Positions 37,439 to 44,962 of a stretch of DNA of 48,543 nt are shown here, one piece after another. The notes under the pieces are model-generated. The model was not told the origin of the DNA. It searched no databases and worked only from the letters and a program-made list of their open reading frames with translations. Each line of letters starts with the position of its first letter. The first letter of the stretch is position 1. Where the stretch lies: positions 1-48,543 of the IMG/VR virus record IMGVR_UViG_3300036046_000009; one strand, 5' to 3'. Source of the stretch: a virus. Both the position numbers and the translations under genes were made by a program.

Positions 37439-38244
37439 TTGTCGTCCCTCCACCTGACAAAGCGTGGGAACTTGAGACCGCCGTTGGCAGCAAACGAGTC
37501 GAAGGAAATCTCGGCGACCCGTCCTACAAGTGTGGACGGGTCGACGGACATCCGCCACTCTGCCTCGAAGCCAGAGCCGACGGACGCAAGCGTCTCGGAC
37601 GGACGTTGCGGGTAGGCAACCTGGATGGCCTTGACGCCTCCAGCGAAGGAGTCGGAGTCGGAGATGGTGTAGCCAGTGACGACAAGATCGAGAGTCTGCG
37701 TTGGCTTGACCTTCCACCATCCCGAGTAGTGTTTCTCCTTGAGGATGTATCCTTCCCATCCTCGCGTCTTCGCTTGCTCTTCGAGATAGCAACGCATCTC
37801 ATCGGGATCATCAGACGGCCACGAGAAACTCTTCCGCTCTTCCGTGAGAGCAAACGGGATCTTGAACTCCTGCATGAGACTACGTATGACGGGAAACGTC
37901 TGACGCCGGAAGTCCTTCCCGCAGAACCATGGAACTGCAAACGGGATGACGTCGATGACGCGTACGTAGTCCTTGAGATGCGTGATCACGCTAGTAGCGT
38001 GTACGCCCTCTACGTAGACCTCGCAGTCCAAAGCGGTGTACGTTGGGACGTAGGAGATCCATGGCACGCGGTCTTGCAGCATGGGCCAGACGTCCGTCTT
38101 GCCGTTGCGTGTATACGCGTCGTAGACACCCGGCTCCGTGTGCCGTAGCAGTACACGGAGCCCGTCGTACTTGCGTTGCACCCACGAGAACGGCCTCCGG
38201 CCGTCCCAGTCCTTTGCGGCTAGTAGGGCTGTCCAGTTTAGCAT
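37435..38244 (-). CDS. ATP-dependent DNA ligase
   Basis: A compact 269-residue ligase. The adenylated Lys is Lys25 in the KYDGLR motif. Motif III is ALDCEVYVEG (Asp73, Glu75), motif IV GYILKEK and motif V WWKVKP. An OB domain follows, ending AEISFDSFAANGGLKFPRF. I start at the ATG overlapping the UDG-like stop; no ribosome site supports longer forms. It seals nicks during replication and would be needed after base-excision type repair by a UDG-like enzyme. Small size is typical of phage ligases with minimal core domains. Confidence 0.88.
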   Translation of the reverse strand: MLNWTALLAAKDWDGRRPFSWVQRKYDGLRVLLRHTEPGVYDAYTRNGKTDVWPMLQDRVPWISYVPTYTALDCEVYVEGVHATSVITHLKDYVRVIDVIPFAVPWFCGKDFRRQTFPVIRSLMQEFKIPFALTEERKSFSWPSDDPDEMRCYLEEQAKTRGWEGYILKEKHYSGWWKVKPTQTLDLVVTGYTISDSDSFAGGVKAIQVAYPQRPSETLASVGSGFEAEWRMSVDPSTLVGRVAEISFDSFAANGGLKFPRFVRWRDDK

Positions 38245-38705
38245 GAGAGGTGCCCCTTGATGGCTATTGCTGCCTGCCTTGCCGTCTCTGTTACTCCTGC
38301 CTGCCTCCACGTAGGGCAGCGAGGCGACGGGTGTGGCAGTGTAAGTAGCAGCATCCCGTCCTGCCCATAGAAGGTAAGCATCTTCGTACACCCAAAGGCC
38401 CTCCATACACGCTGCCCGCACAGGAGCAGGACCTCCGCTGGGCGGGCAGCAATGATCTGGTCGGCCACCGTGCTAGCCAAGGCGGCGTCCCAAGCGAGAG
38501 CTGGGGGCAGTACGTTGCACCCCTTGTCCCAGCGGAAGCCGAGCTTGGCTAGCCTGTAGGCACTCTGCCCTCCGCCCATACCGCCTAGCCATAGGGCTAG
38601 CCTGCCGTCCCACTTACGCTGCCAGCGTGCAAGGACGTCTGGCCGCACGCACGCGGCGGAGGAGGAATTCCATTGCTCTCCAATGCAAAGGACGCGTGTC
38701 CTCAT
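38238..38705 (-). CDS. UDG-superfamily-like protein, copy 1
   Basis: A 155-residue protein with a UDG-like order of motifs: LCIGEQWNSSS (turn 1), GGMGGGQSAYRLAKLGFRW, CNVLPPALAWD and LPHPSPRCPTW, the last resembling the HPSPL motif of uracil glycosylases. The catalytic water-activating motif I is altered (GEQW instead of GQDPY/GEAPG), so activity on uracil is uncertain. It is a paralogue of the protein at 5236-5688, and in this copy the His of the last motif is kept. Its start ATG overlaps the upstream stop. Adjacent to DNA ligase, it fits a repair or base-recognition role. Confidence 0.65.
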   Translation of the reverse strand: MRTRVLCIGEQWNSSSAACVRPDVLARWQRKWDGRLALWLGGMGGGQSAYRLAKLGFRWDKGCNVLPPALAWDAALASTVADQIIAARPAEVLLLCGQRVWRAFGCTKMLTFYGQDGMLLLTLPHPSPRCPTWRQAGVTETARQAAIAIKGHLSC

Positions 38706-38947
38706 GAGAGCCGCTCCGCGAGAGAGACGCAGAGGCCGAGGGACGAGAAGTGTAGCCACCGTGCCGAGACAGACGCACGGACGGCAAGGACAAACTCTGC
38801 CGGCTCCCACCCGTGCCTACTGAGGACCTGCCGTACGTCCCGGTCTCCAATTGCAATGGCAGGCCCTCCGTCGCATGGGCAGGTCTCGCACCAGTCTCGC
38901 ACGAGACCCACGAGAGCAGAGCAGACAATCGAGAGGGAGGATTTCAT
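38702..38947 (-). CDS. Small hypothetical protein
   Basis: An 81-residue protein starting MKSSLSIVCSALVGLV, with ATGA overlaps to both the upstream and downstream genes. The N-terminus is hydrophobic, possibly a weak membrane or export helix, followed by CETCPCDGG and a DVRQVLSRHGWEPAEF helical part. The Cys may bind metal. No family recognised. Confidence 0.55.
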   Translation of the reverse strand: MKSSLSIVCSALVGLVRDWCETCPCDGGPAIAIGDRDVRQVLSRHGWEPAEFVLAVRASVSARWLHFSSLGLCVSLAERLS

Positions 38948-39351
38948 GACGCGTCCTTCCTAGCCTTCTCCCGTGCAACGGCAAGAAGATTCTGGACTGC
39001 CCACTCTCGCACGCTGCAAGCGTGCCCGCTGAGCCGCATGGGATTGTAGCGTGCAATGAGGACGTCGTCGCTAAGCCGATCCCCCGTCTGCGGGCAGACG
39101 TAGTAGTCTGCATCGGGAGGCGAATCCTCAGTCCTACCGTGCCGCGTAGACAGCTCCTGCAGGACCACGCGGCTTGTCTTCTGGCAGATGCCTACGCGGA
39201 AGAGTCGCTGCCCGCTACCTACCGTGCCGACGCGTATGTACAGGCTGAGGTAGTCCTGGCTTGCCGTGCTCTCGACGGTGTAGGTAGTACCCGCGTCCCG
39301 TATGGCACGGTTGATCTCCTCCACCGTAACGGTAAGGGGCACGCTGGTCAC
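38944..39351 (-). CDS. Hypothetical protein, GTG start
   Basis: A 135-residue protein starting with GTG in a GTGA overlap with the preceding stop. It begins MTSVPLTVTVEEINRAIRDAG, has a beta part (DYLSLYIRVG, QRLFRVGICQ) and then YYVCPQTGDRLSDDV and a basic C-terminal helix. It is one of five small genes coupled from 39680 to 37435. No recognisable family. Confidence 0.55.
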   Translation of the reverse strand: MTSVPLTVTVEEINRAIRDAGTTYTVESTASQDYLSLYIRVGTVGSGQRLFRVGICQKTSRVVLQELSTRHGRTEDSPPDADYYVCPQTGDRLSDDVLIARYNPMRLSGHACSVREWAVQNLLAVAREKARKDAS

Positions 39352-39680
39352 GCGGCACCGTCCTCTCGGAGGACAGCCCGGAGCTGCCGGAGCTTCTCCA
39401 ATTGTGGCTGGAGAGCCGCCTTGACGTACTTGTCCTTGAGAGCACGCAAGCGGGCGGTAGCCTCCTCACGCTGCCGAGGCATGTCCGCCATTGCAGTATG
39501 CATGTCTGCCAACCGCTTCTGGATCTGGGCAATGCGGTTTGTCATGTGCCCGACCTCGAAGAGGAAGTTTTCCTCGAACCGCCGAATCTCGCGGAGACGG
39601 CTTGTCTCTGCAAGGATGGCGTCCTTGACCCTCTGAATCTCTGCCTTGTTCTTGCTGTTGGTGTTCTGTTGCTTTCTCAT
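39348..39680 (-). CDS. Coiled-coil hypothetical protein
   Basis: A 110-residue, strongly charged protein, almost wholly helical with heptad-like Leu/Ala/Met spacing (AEIQRVKDAILAETSRLREI, RIAQIQKRLADMHTAM, EKLRQLRAVLRE). It probably forms a coiled coil. It is the first gene after a pair of competing hairpins (39706-39780). Role unknown. Confidence 0.6.
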   Translation of the reverse strand: MRKQQNTNSKNKAEIQRVKDAILAETSRLREIRRFEENFLFEVGHMTNRIAQIQKRLADMHTAMADMPRQREEATARLRALKDKYVKAALQPQLEKLRQLRAVLREDGAA

Positions 39681-39705
39681 TTTAGTCTGCTCCTCGGAGG
39701 CTTTG

Positions 39706-39780
39706 TAGGGGCCTCCCTCGGCCGCCCCACTACGGGCGGGCGAGGGAGGCCCCTACCGGGAGGCCCGTCCCGGTAGGGGC
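39706..39780 (-). terminator. Two mutually exclusive hairpins
   Basis: Hairpin 1 (39780-39749) has a perfect 13-bp stem around loop GGCCCG. Hairpin 2 (39755-39706) has a perfect 15-bp stem with a 20-base loop that can itself pair CCGCCC with GGGCGG. They share 39749-39755, so only one can form. Transcription reaches hairpin 1 first. The layout resembles an attenuator, although no leader peptide or T tract is seen. Confidence 0.65.
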
Positions 39781-39790
39781 AGCGTGCAGG

Positions 39791-40282
39791 CTACTCCTCG
39801 CCCAGATCGCCGTCCAGCTCCCCGTCCCCGCCGAGGAGCTCGTCGAGGTCGACGTCCTCCCCGATCTCCGACTTGAGGGACTCGAAGAGCTTCTGGTACG
39901 CGGTGCGGGCACGCTGGAGCTTCTTGACACGCTTGCGGGTCTCCGTGTCTCCGAACTTCTCAATGCGGAGGGCCTCGGCACGGAGGGCCTTGAGGGTGTC
40001 CTGGGCCTTGGCAATGCGGAGCTCGAGGAGGTCCGCACGGTGCGTGACGTAGATGCCCTCGCTGGCAAAGGCCTCCTTCTTGAGAGGCTTGAAGGTGCGG
40101 TCCCAGTTGGCAGGCGACGCCGTCAACTTGCCGTTGTCATCGAGAGGGATGCCGTGCCCATTGATGTCGAGAGCTGCCTCGACGTTGAAGTCGAGACGCA
40201 CCTTCTTCTCCTTCTTCTCGGGGGCAGGCTTCTCGGTCTTGGTCGGCTTGGCGGACGGGGTGATCTTCTTGCTGGTAGACAT
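39791..40282 (-). CDS. Charged hypothetical protein with acidic tail
   Basis: A 163-residue protein. Its first 28 residues are Lys/Pro-rich and likely disordered; a helical middle (LLELRIAKAQDTLKALRAEALRIEKF) follows. The last 20 residues are almost purely Asp/Glu/Gly (DVDLDELLGGDGELDGDLGEE). Such a tail could mimic DNA or bind a basic partner. It lies between two hairpins. No family recognised. Confidence 0.55.
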   Translation of the reverse strand: MSTSKKITPSAKPTKTEKPAPEKKEKKVRLDFNVEAALDINGHGIPLDDNGKLTASPANWDRTFKPLKKEAFASEGIYVTHRADLLELRIAKAQDTLKALRAEALRIEKFGDTETRKRVKKLQRARTAYQKLFESLKSEIGEDVDLDELLGGDGELDGDLGEE

Positions 40283-40346
40283 GACGTTCCTTGTGTAGGA
40301 CGTGAGAGATGGTCCGGCGGACCTAAGCGGTCCTGTCCCGGGGAAA

Positions 40347-40377
40347 CCTACGCGGCACGTTGCCGTGGACGCGTAGG
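40347..40377 (-). terminator. Hairpin after gene 40394-40717
   Basis: An 8-bp stem (CCTACGCG with CGCGTAGG) encloses 15 bases that can form a second small stem (CAC with GTG). It lies 17 bases after the stop codon and before the ribosome site of the next gene. There is no T tract. It may end or stabilise transcripts. Confidence 0.5.
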
Positions 40378-40393
40378 GAGGAGGAGGAGAGAG

Positions 40394-40717
40394 TCAGCAA
40401 CCGAAGCAAGCGTTGACGAGACGGGAGAGCTTGCCCTCAGGCGGGCACCGGAAGCCGATCGAGACGAGAGCGTTGCGGAGGCCGAGCGAAGAGTCACCCT
40501 CAGCCGAGACCGTGACGTTCATCATTGCCCCTTGGCTGTTGGTGAAGTGGATGGTGCAGGTGAGCGTCCGGGCGTTGAAGACCACGACTGCCACGTCCTT
40601 GTAGTACTCGGTGTACGACTCGATGATCGTAGTGCGGAGCTGGCCATCCATTGAGAGGATGCCGTTGTACGAGATGTCGCAGGGATCGGAGAAGGACGGC
40701 TTGCGGGTAGTGGTCAT
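40394..40717 (-). CDS. Hypothetical protein
   Basis: A 107-residue protein starting MTTTRKPSFSDPCDISYNG. It looks beta-rich in the middle (TIIESYTEYYKDVAVVVFN, TLTCTIHFTNSQG, MMNVTVSAEGDSS) with a Cys-rich end (RCPPEGKLSRLVNACFGC). The leader before it contains two CAACAG repeats. It is the first gene after the 300-base CCTAGG array, so it may begin a transcript. No family recognised. Confidence 0.55.
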   Translation of the reverse strand: MTTTRKPSFSDPCDISYNGILSMDGQLRTTIIESYTEYYKDVAVVVFNARTLTCTIHFTNSQGAMMNVTVSAEGDSSLGLRNALVSIGFRCPPEGKLSRLVNACFGC

Positions 40718-40804
40718 TGGGGCCTTGCCTTTGCTGTTGCTGTTGCGTGCGTTGCGTGCCCTACTGGCTACTTGCAACACCCACAATGTAGCCCACCCAG
40801 GACG

Positions 40805-41105
40805 GGGTGCAAGGCCCTAGGGGCGACTTTTCGGCCGAAATCTAGGAAAAGAGGATTTTGACCTGGATTCCCGTCTCAGATTGACGTGGAAAATTCCCTT
40901 ATTCCTTCGTTTAGGCCCCTTGGCAGGCCCTAGGCAGGCCCCTACAGGCCCCTAGGCAGGCCCCTAGGCGGGCAGGCAGGCCCCCAAGGCCCTAGGCGGG
41001 CAGGCAGGCCCCTAGGCGGGCAGGCAGGCCCTAGGCGGGCGGGCAGGCCCCTAGGCGGGCGGGTAGGCCCTAGGGGCTCCCTAGGCCCCTATATAAAGGT
41101 ATGGG
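40805..41105. repeat. CCTAGG/GGGCAGGC repeat array (right)
   Basis: The largest array of the family, about 300 noncoding bases between the polymerase stop and the next gene. Around ten CCTAGG cores occur in units near GGCCCCTAGGCGGGCAGGC; some have the variant GGCGGGCGGGC. The polymerase stop codon TAG is inside the first unit. It also holds the palindrome TTTCGGCCGAAA (40829-40840), an AT-rich block near 40841-40915, and TATATAAAGG at 41091-41100. Candidate origin, packaging or regulatory site. Confidence 0.75.
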
Positions 41106-41106
41106 C

Positions 41107-43029
41107 CTAGCGGAGCTTGCCCTCCACGCCGTTGTACGCCTCCTCGGAGCACGCTCCTGCCCAAGACGTAGGGCTGACGCCCAGTCCTACGCGGATCGGG
41201 ACAGAGAAACGTACAAGAGGCGTCTCGCAGATCGAGATGATCCTTTCATGGACAGACGCGTCTAGCAAACGATCAAGAGGACACTCGAAGAGGAACTCGT
41301 CGTGGACGTTGGCAACGATCCTGACACTTGCATCTTCAAGGAACCGATCTGTTGCAAGAGCGACAAAACGATCCTTGATGATGTCCATTGCTCCTCCCTG
41401 GACAATTGAGTTGAACGCTTTGTGAACTGCCTTCAACGGCAAGTGCCTCCGCCTCTTGTAAGCGTTGAAGACCCATCCTCTCCGCTTGCAGACGTTTGCC
41501 GCCTCAACGGAGACACGCTTGATGCCGGGCATCCGTTCGTGGTAGGACGCGTAGATGTACGCGGCTCTTCGTTCGCACTCCGCCTCAATCTCCTCTTGCG
41601 TGAAGGACGGATGCTCCTCGCAGACCTCCGTGAGGATGGCAGGGTCACCAAGAAGCATTTGTAGCACCCTACGCTTCCCGGCTCCGAAGCCGACACCGAA
41701 GTTGATGAACTTTGCCTTCTTCCGCATCCCCTTCGTGACGCCTTCCTTTGGGACGCCGTACATGAGGGACGCGGTGAGAGTGTGGAAGTCTGTGTCCGGA
41801 TCATTGACGTACGCGTCGATGACGTCTTGATCGCCAGCGTAGTGTGCGATCAGTCGGAACTCGATCTGAGAGTAGTCGCACGAGATGAAGCCGAAGCCTG
41901 GACGAGGATGTATCAGGAGCTTGGAGCGGGAGTTCTGTTGCTGGATGTTCGGATCGCGGCAAGACATGCGTCCGGTCCGCACCAGTTGATTGTAGAACGG
42001 GTGGATCACGTCCTCGGAGTCCCGCAGCTCTTGGAAGGGGACAAGAAAGAGCCCGTTGTACTGAGACTCTACGCGGTACTTCCTGATCGCACGCACCAGA
42101 GCCAAGAGCCGCTTGTTCCCGCGGACGGCGGGGAACTCCTCGTACATAGCCAGTGCCCGCTTGTTGAACGTAGGCTTACCAGTCACGTCGTGGTAAGCGA
42201 GCACGGGTAGATCGTACTTGACAACGAGCGTCTCGTAGATCCATTGTGGGCTATTAGAGAACTCTTCGCCGGCGAGTTGCGAGATGCGTGTCCCCAAGTC
42301 GATCAGGAGCTTGATCGTCCTCAGTTGCTCCTTCTTGACCTCTTGCACGTCTACGCGGAACCCGTGCATCTCCATCTCGTGCAAGACGGAGGTGAGTTGG
42401 ATCTCCCTCTTGATCAGCTCTTGCATGTCTTCGGGGAGCTCCCGCTGCAAGTGCCGGTAGAGAAGTCTGTTGCCGAGAACGTCCTCGCAAGCGTACTCCC
42501 CGAGGACGCTTTGCGGGCAGTCGGCAAAGTCTTCGGACTTGACACGTGCGAGATAGGCGATCCGCTTCTCCTCGCCCTCCATTGCAAGGCCAAGCCATTC
42601 TCGGCACAGAGCCTTGAGACTGTGTCCGATCCGGTCCGTGTCTAGCATCTTCGCCAGCGTCAGAGTGTCGACGAGACGCCGATTTGCCTTTGCTCCCGTT
42701 TCTCGCCGCGTGAAGACGGCGTCGAACTTGACGTTGTGATTGATCCAGTCCCCGGAGCCCGTAACAAGATCGCAGAGCCAGCGTCTGAATGGCTCGATCT
42801 CCACAGACGGTCCGAAAGTGTTATGCCGGACAGGAACGTAGTACGCGTCTGCATGATCGTCTGCTGTGATCGCCACTCCGCAGATCTGGTCCTTCCACGG
42901 AAAGCCTCCGGCACGCTTCGGAGTGCCGGAGCGTGTCTCAAGGTCGAGAAAGATCTCCCTCGCTCCCTTGAAGTCGGGAAGCTCAGAGGCCTCGTCGATT
43001 AGGACACTGTTTTCAGAGAGGCGTAGCAT
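41107..43029 (-). CDS. Family A DNA polymerase
   Basis: A 640-residue replicative polymerase with 3'-5' exonuclease. Exo I is FLDLETRSG (Asp29, Glu31). Polymerase motif A is CDYSQIEFRLI, motif B GMRKKAKFINFGVGFGAG (with Phe at the position corresponding to Phe762 of E. coli Pol I), and motif C ANVHDEFLF. There is no 5'-3' exonuclease domain, as in T7-like polymerases. I start at the ATG at 43029; its first 31 bases overlap the deaminase gene. It would copy DNA with the modified dNTPs made by its upstream neighbours. Confidence 0.9.
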   Translation of the reverse strand: MLRLSENSVLIDEASELPDFKGAREIFLDLETRSGTPKRAGGFPWKDQICGVAITADDHADAYYVPVRHNTFGPSVEIEPFRRWLCDLVTGSGDWINHNVKFDAVFTRRETGAKANRRLVDTLTLAKMLDTDRIGHSLKALCREWLGLAMEGEEKRIAYLARVKSEDFADCPQSVLGEYACEDVLGNRLLYRHLQRELPEDMQELIKREIQLTSVLHEMEMHGFRVDVQEVKKEQLRTIKLLIDLGTRISQLAGEEFSNSPQWIYETLVVKYDLPVLAYHDVTGKPTFNKRALAMYEEFPAVRGNKRLLALVRAIRKYRVESQYNGLFLVPFQELRDSEDVIHPFYNQLVRTGRMSCRDPNIQQQNSRSKLLIHPRPGFGFISCDYSQIEFRLIAHYAGDQDVIDAYVNDPDTDFHTLTASLMYGVPKEGVTKGMRKKAKFINFGVGFGAGKRRVLQMLLGDPAILTEVCEEHPSFTQEEIEAECERRAAYIYASYHERMPGIKRVSVEAANVCKRRGWVFNAYKRRRHLPLKAVHKAFNSIVQGGAMDIIKDRFVALATDRFLEDASVRIVANVHDEFLFECPLDRLLDASVHERIISICETPLVRFSVPIRVGLGVSPTSWAGACSEEAYNGVEGKLR

Positions 43030-43475
43030 GAGAGGATCCCAGCGAAGATCGGAGCAGCGAGTTCCCACACTTCGCCCTCTTGAAGGACGAAGATGCCTGC
43101 ATGCGTCAGCCATTGGACGCCGCGTGGATCATGCGTCGTGAAGGACGAATACAAGACGGCGATGACGCTTTGTGACGCGATGATTGCATTGGCACAATTT
43201 GTGCAGGGCGAATAGCCAACGCAAAGGATGCCTTTCTGCGTGCGTGGGACCTTGAGAAGCAGAGCCACCTCTGCGTGGATGCAACCGCAGTTCCCGATCT
43301 CACCAGAGCACGGGCCTCCGACCGGTCCGTTCATTGCTGACGCAAGTTCCACAAGACGCCCGTCTTGCAAGCCGCAGAGAACGGCACGGACTTTCTTCCG
43401 CTTGCATCCGCACGGAGTCTCGTCCATCTTCATGACGTCGTGATACGACGCCCACAATGTGTCACGAGAGTGCAT
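42999..43475 (-). CDS. dCMP/cytidine deaminase
   Basis: A 158-residue zinc deaminase. The active site has CIHAEVALLL (His-Ala-Glu) and GYSPCTNCANAII (PCxxC), the classical zinc ligands and proton shuttle. A CGCKRKK segment and other Cys lie in the N-terminal part. It should convert dCMP to dUMP for pyrimidine synthesis. It lies between the kinase and polymerase genes with short overlaps on both sides, part of the nucleotide-pool operon. Confidence 0.88.
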   Translation of the reverse strand: MHSRDTLWASYHDVMKMDETPCGCKRKKVRAVLCGLQDGRLVELASAMNGPVGGPCSGEIGNCGCIHAEVALLLKVPRTQKGILCVGYSPCTNCANAIIASQSVIAVLYSSFTTHDPRGVQWLTHAGIFVLQEGEVWELAAPIFAGILSCYASLKTVS

Positions 43476-43986
43476 CTAGACGCATCCTCCATTTGGAGAC
43501 GATCTGCCCAAGCCCGATAGCTCCGCAGAAGACAATCTGCTCACTATGCGGAACCGTGACGTCGATGCAGATGTCGGCGTACGGCACGAGAGTGTTGAAG
43601 CGAATCGCAGCCTGAGTCAAAGCGTGCTCGTCAAACATCTCGTCCTTCGGATTCGTTCTGAGATGCCGGACGTAGGCCTCTATGTTGGAGGCGTGGACGA
43701 GCACGATCAATCCACCAAGAGCACGCACCCACGACGAGACGATCTCAAGACGAGGGATCGTCAAGACGTCCCTGTGATACGCAATCCCACCGAAGTGGAA
43801 TCGGTCTTGGACTACTGGCACGTCCCTCTCCAGATAGTTCCGGCGAATGATTTCCTTGTACCCTTGGAAGAAATCGAAGTCCTCCGTAGGACGCGTCATG
43901 TGGGCGTAGTGGGCTCCCATCACCCTGCAGACTTCTCTCGCCAGCGTGGTCTTGCCTACGTTGTCTGGTCCTTCAATCACTAACAT
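43462..43986 (-). CDS. Deoxynucleotide (thymidylate-like) kinase
   Basis: A 174-residue P-loop kinase: IEGPDNVGKTTLA (residues 4-16) is the thymidylate kinase type Walker A. VVQDRFHFGGIAYH holds the DR-type substrate motif and lid residues follow. The length is typical of dNMP kinases. Its ATG overlaps the end of the synthase-like gene by 14 bases. In this context it could phosphorylate a hydroxymethyl-dNMP, as T4 gp1 does. Alternatively it is the ATP-binding partner of the helical-domain protein at 35741. Confidence 0.85.
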   Translation of the reverse strand: MLVIEGPDNVGKTTLAREVCRVMGAHYAHMTRPTEDFDFFQGYKEIIRRNYLERDVPVVQDRFHFGGIAYHRDVLTIPRLEIVSSWVRALGGLIVLVHASNIEAYVRHLRTNPKDEMFDEHALTQAAIRFNTLVPYADICIDVTVPHSEQIVFCGAIGLGQIVSKWRMRLDALS

Positions 43987-44962
43987 TGTGGTTCTCCCAA
44001 TGACGGCGGAGTGTGGGATTGAGAAGTCTCTTTGCCGCTCTGATACCTACGTCCTTCGTCGCGGCCATGAGACACAAATTGTGACCCATCTGAGCAGGAG
44101 TGCCGGCAGAAGAAAGTTCGCCGGCACATCCGGTATTCTTGCGGTTGTAGTCCTCCAGATCTACTGCCGCTTGAATCCGCTCAAGGACGTGATGCGGGTT
44201 GTAGGGCACGTAGGACATCGGAGCCACGTCGAACGTTCCTGTGTGGACTCCCGCAAGAGCACGTTGGTAGTGCTTCTCATAGAGATGCATCGAGCCAACT
44301 TGGTGATGGTAGAAGCCGAGATCGACGTCCAGCATGTTCGCTACCAGCATCTGAAGGTGGCAGAAGCAGAACACGTCGTACGGCAAACCTAGCCAAGCGT
44401 CGTTGCTCCGCATCGTGGTGATCAGATTGAGCTTCCCATTCCGCAGAAGGAACTGCAGACTGAGCGTGCAAGGGATGTCTTTGCGATTCTTCGCCCGCAC
44501 GTGGATCAAGTCCGATGCTCTGAAGAGCGGAAGGACAGCCTGCCGCGAGTTCGGGTCAGCCTTGAGAGCATCCACAAGTGTCGACAGAGGCGTCATCTTG
44601 CTCAGCGTGGTCGTTGCGGATCTCCACTGCCAGTCAAGGTCAGTCTTACCGAAGATTCGTCCTCCGTACGCACCGTACGCTTCTCCGTCGTCGGCGAACT
44701 GAGCGTACTGCGGAGCGTAGTGGACGATCCGGTCTATTGTCAGCTCACCGGACATGTACCAAAGGAACTCGCCGGCAGCGTAAGACATGCTGAGACGCCG
44801 CTCGGGGTTGAACATGAAGCAGAAGGTAGGGTCCATGAGACGTCCGCTCCAGCCGACGATCTCCTTGGACGGTCCTGCTCTTGAATGAATGTCCTCCCCA
44901 TCTCCAAGAATCGAATCACAGACGTCGACCCACATCTCGTCTACATAATCGTAAGTGTTCAT
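43973..44962 (-). CDS. Thymidylate synthase-family enzyme, likely dCMP-type
   Basis: A 329-residue member of the thymidylate synthase family. The catalytic Cys is Cys165 in RKDIPCTLSLQF; RSNDAWLGLPYDVF supplies Arg185, Ser186 and Asp188. Counting from the catalytic Cys, Asp196 (LPYD) falls exactly where E. coli synthase has Asn177, the residue that reads uracil. Asp at this site is known from T4 dCMP hydroxymethylase, and Asn-to-Asp mutants of synthase accept dCMP. So dCMP hydroxymethylase or methylase activity is more likely than dTMP synthesis. It is coupled by ATGA to the MazG-like gene. Confidence 0.85.
   Translation of the reverse strand: MNTYDYVDEMWVDVCDSILGDGEDIHSRAGPSKEIVGWSGRLMDPTFCFMFNPERRLSMSYAAGEFLWYMSGELTIDRIVHYAPQYAQFADDGEAYGAYGGRIFGKTDLDWQWRSATTTLSKMTPLSTLVDALKADPNSRQAVLPLFRASDLIHVRAKNRKDIPCTLSLQFLLRNGKLNLITTMRSNDAWLGLPYDVFCFCHLQMLVANMLDVDLGFYHHQVGSMHLYEKHYQRALAGVHTGTFDVAPMSYVPYNPHHVLERIQAAVDLEDYNRKNTGCAGELSSAGTPAQMGHNLCLMAATKDVGIRAAKRLLNPTLRRHWENHNVSD

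Noticed and set aside
37133-37792. A 219-codon frame ending at 37133
   Set aside because: Its first ~118 codons overlap DNA ligase motifs and read as low-complexity. The GTG at 37438 overlapping the ligase stop gives a protein aligned with its paralogue.
40805-41105. Possible CRISPR array
   Set aside because: Units are GC-rich and nearly contiguous, with no unique spacers of constant length and no cas genes in the window.
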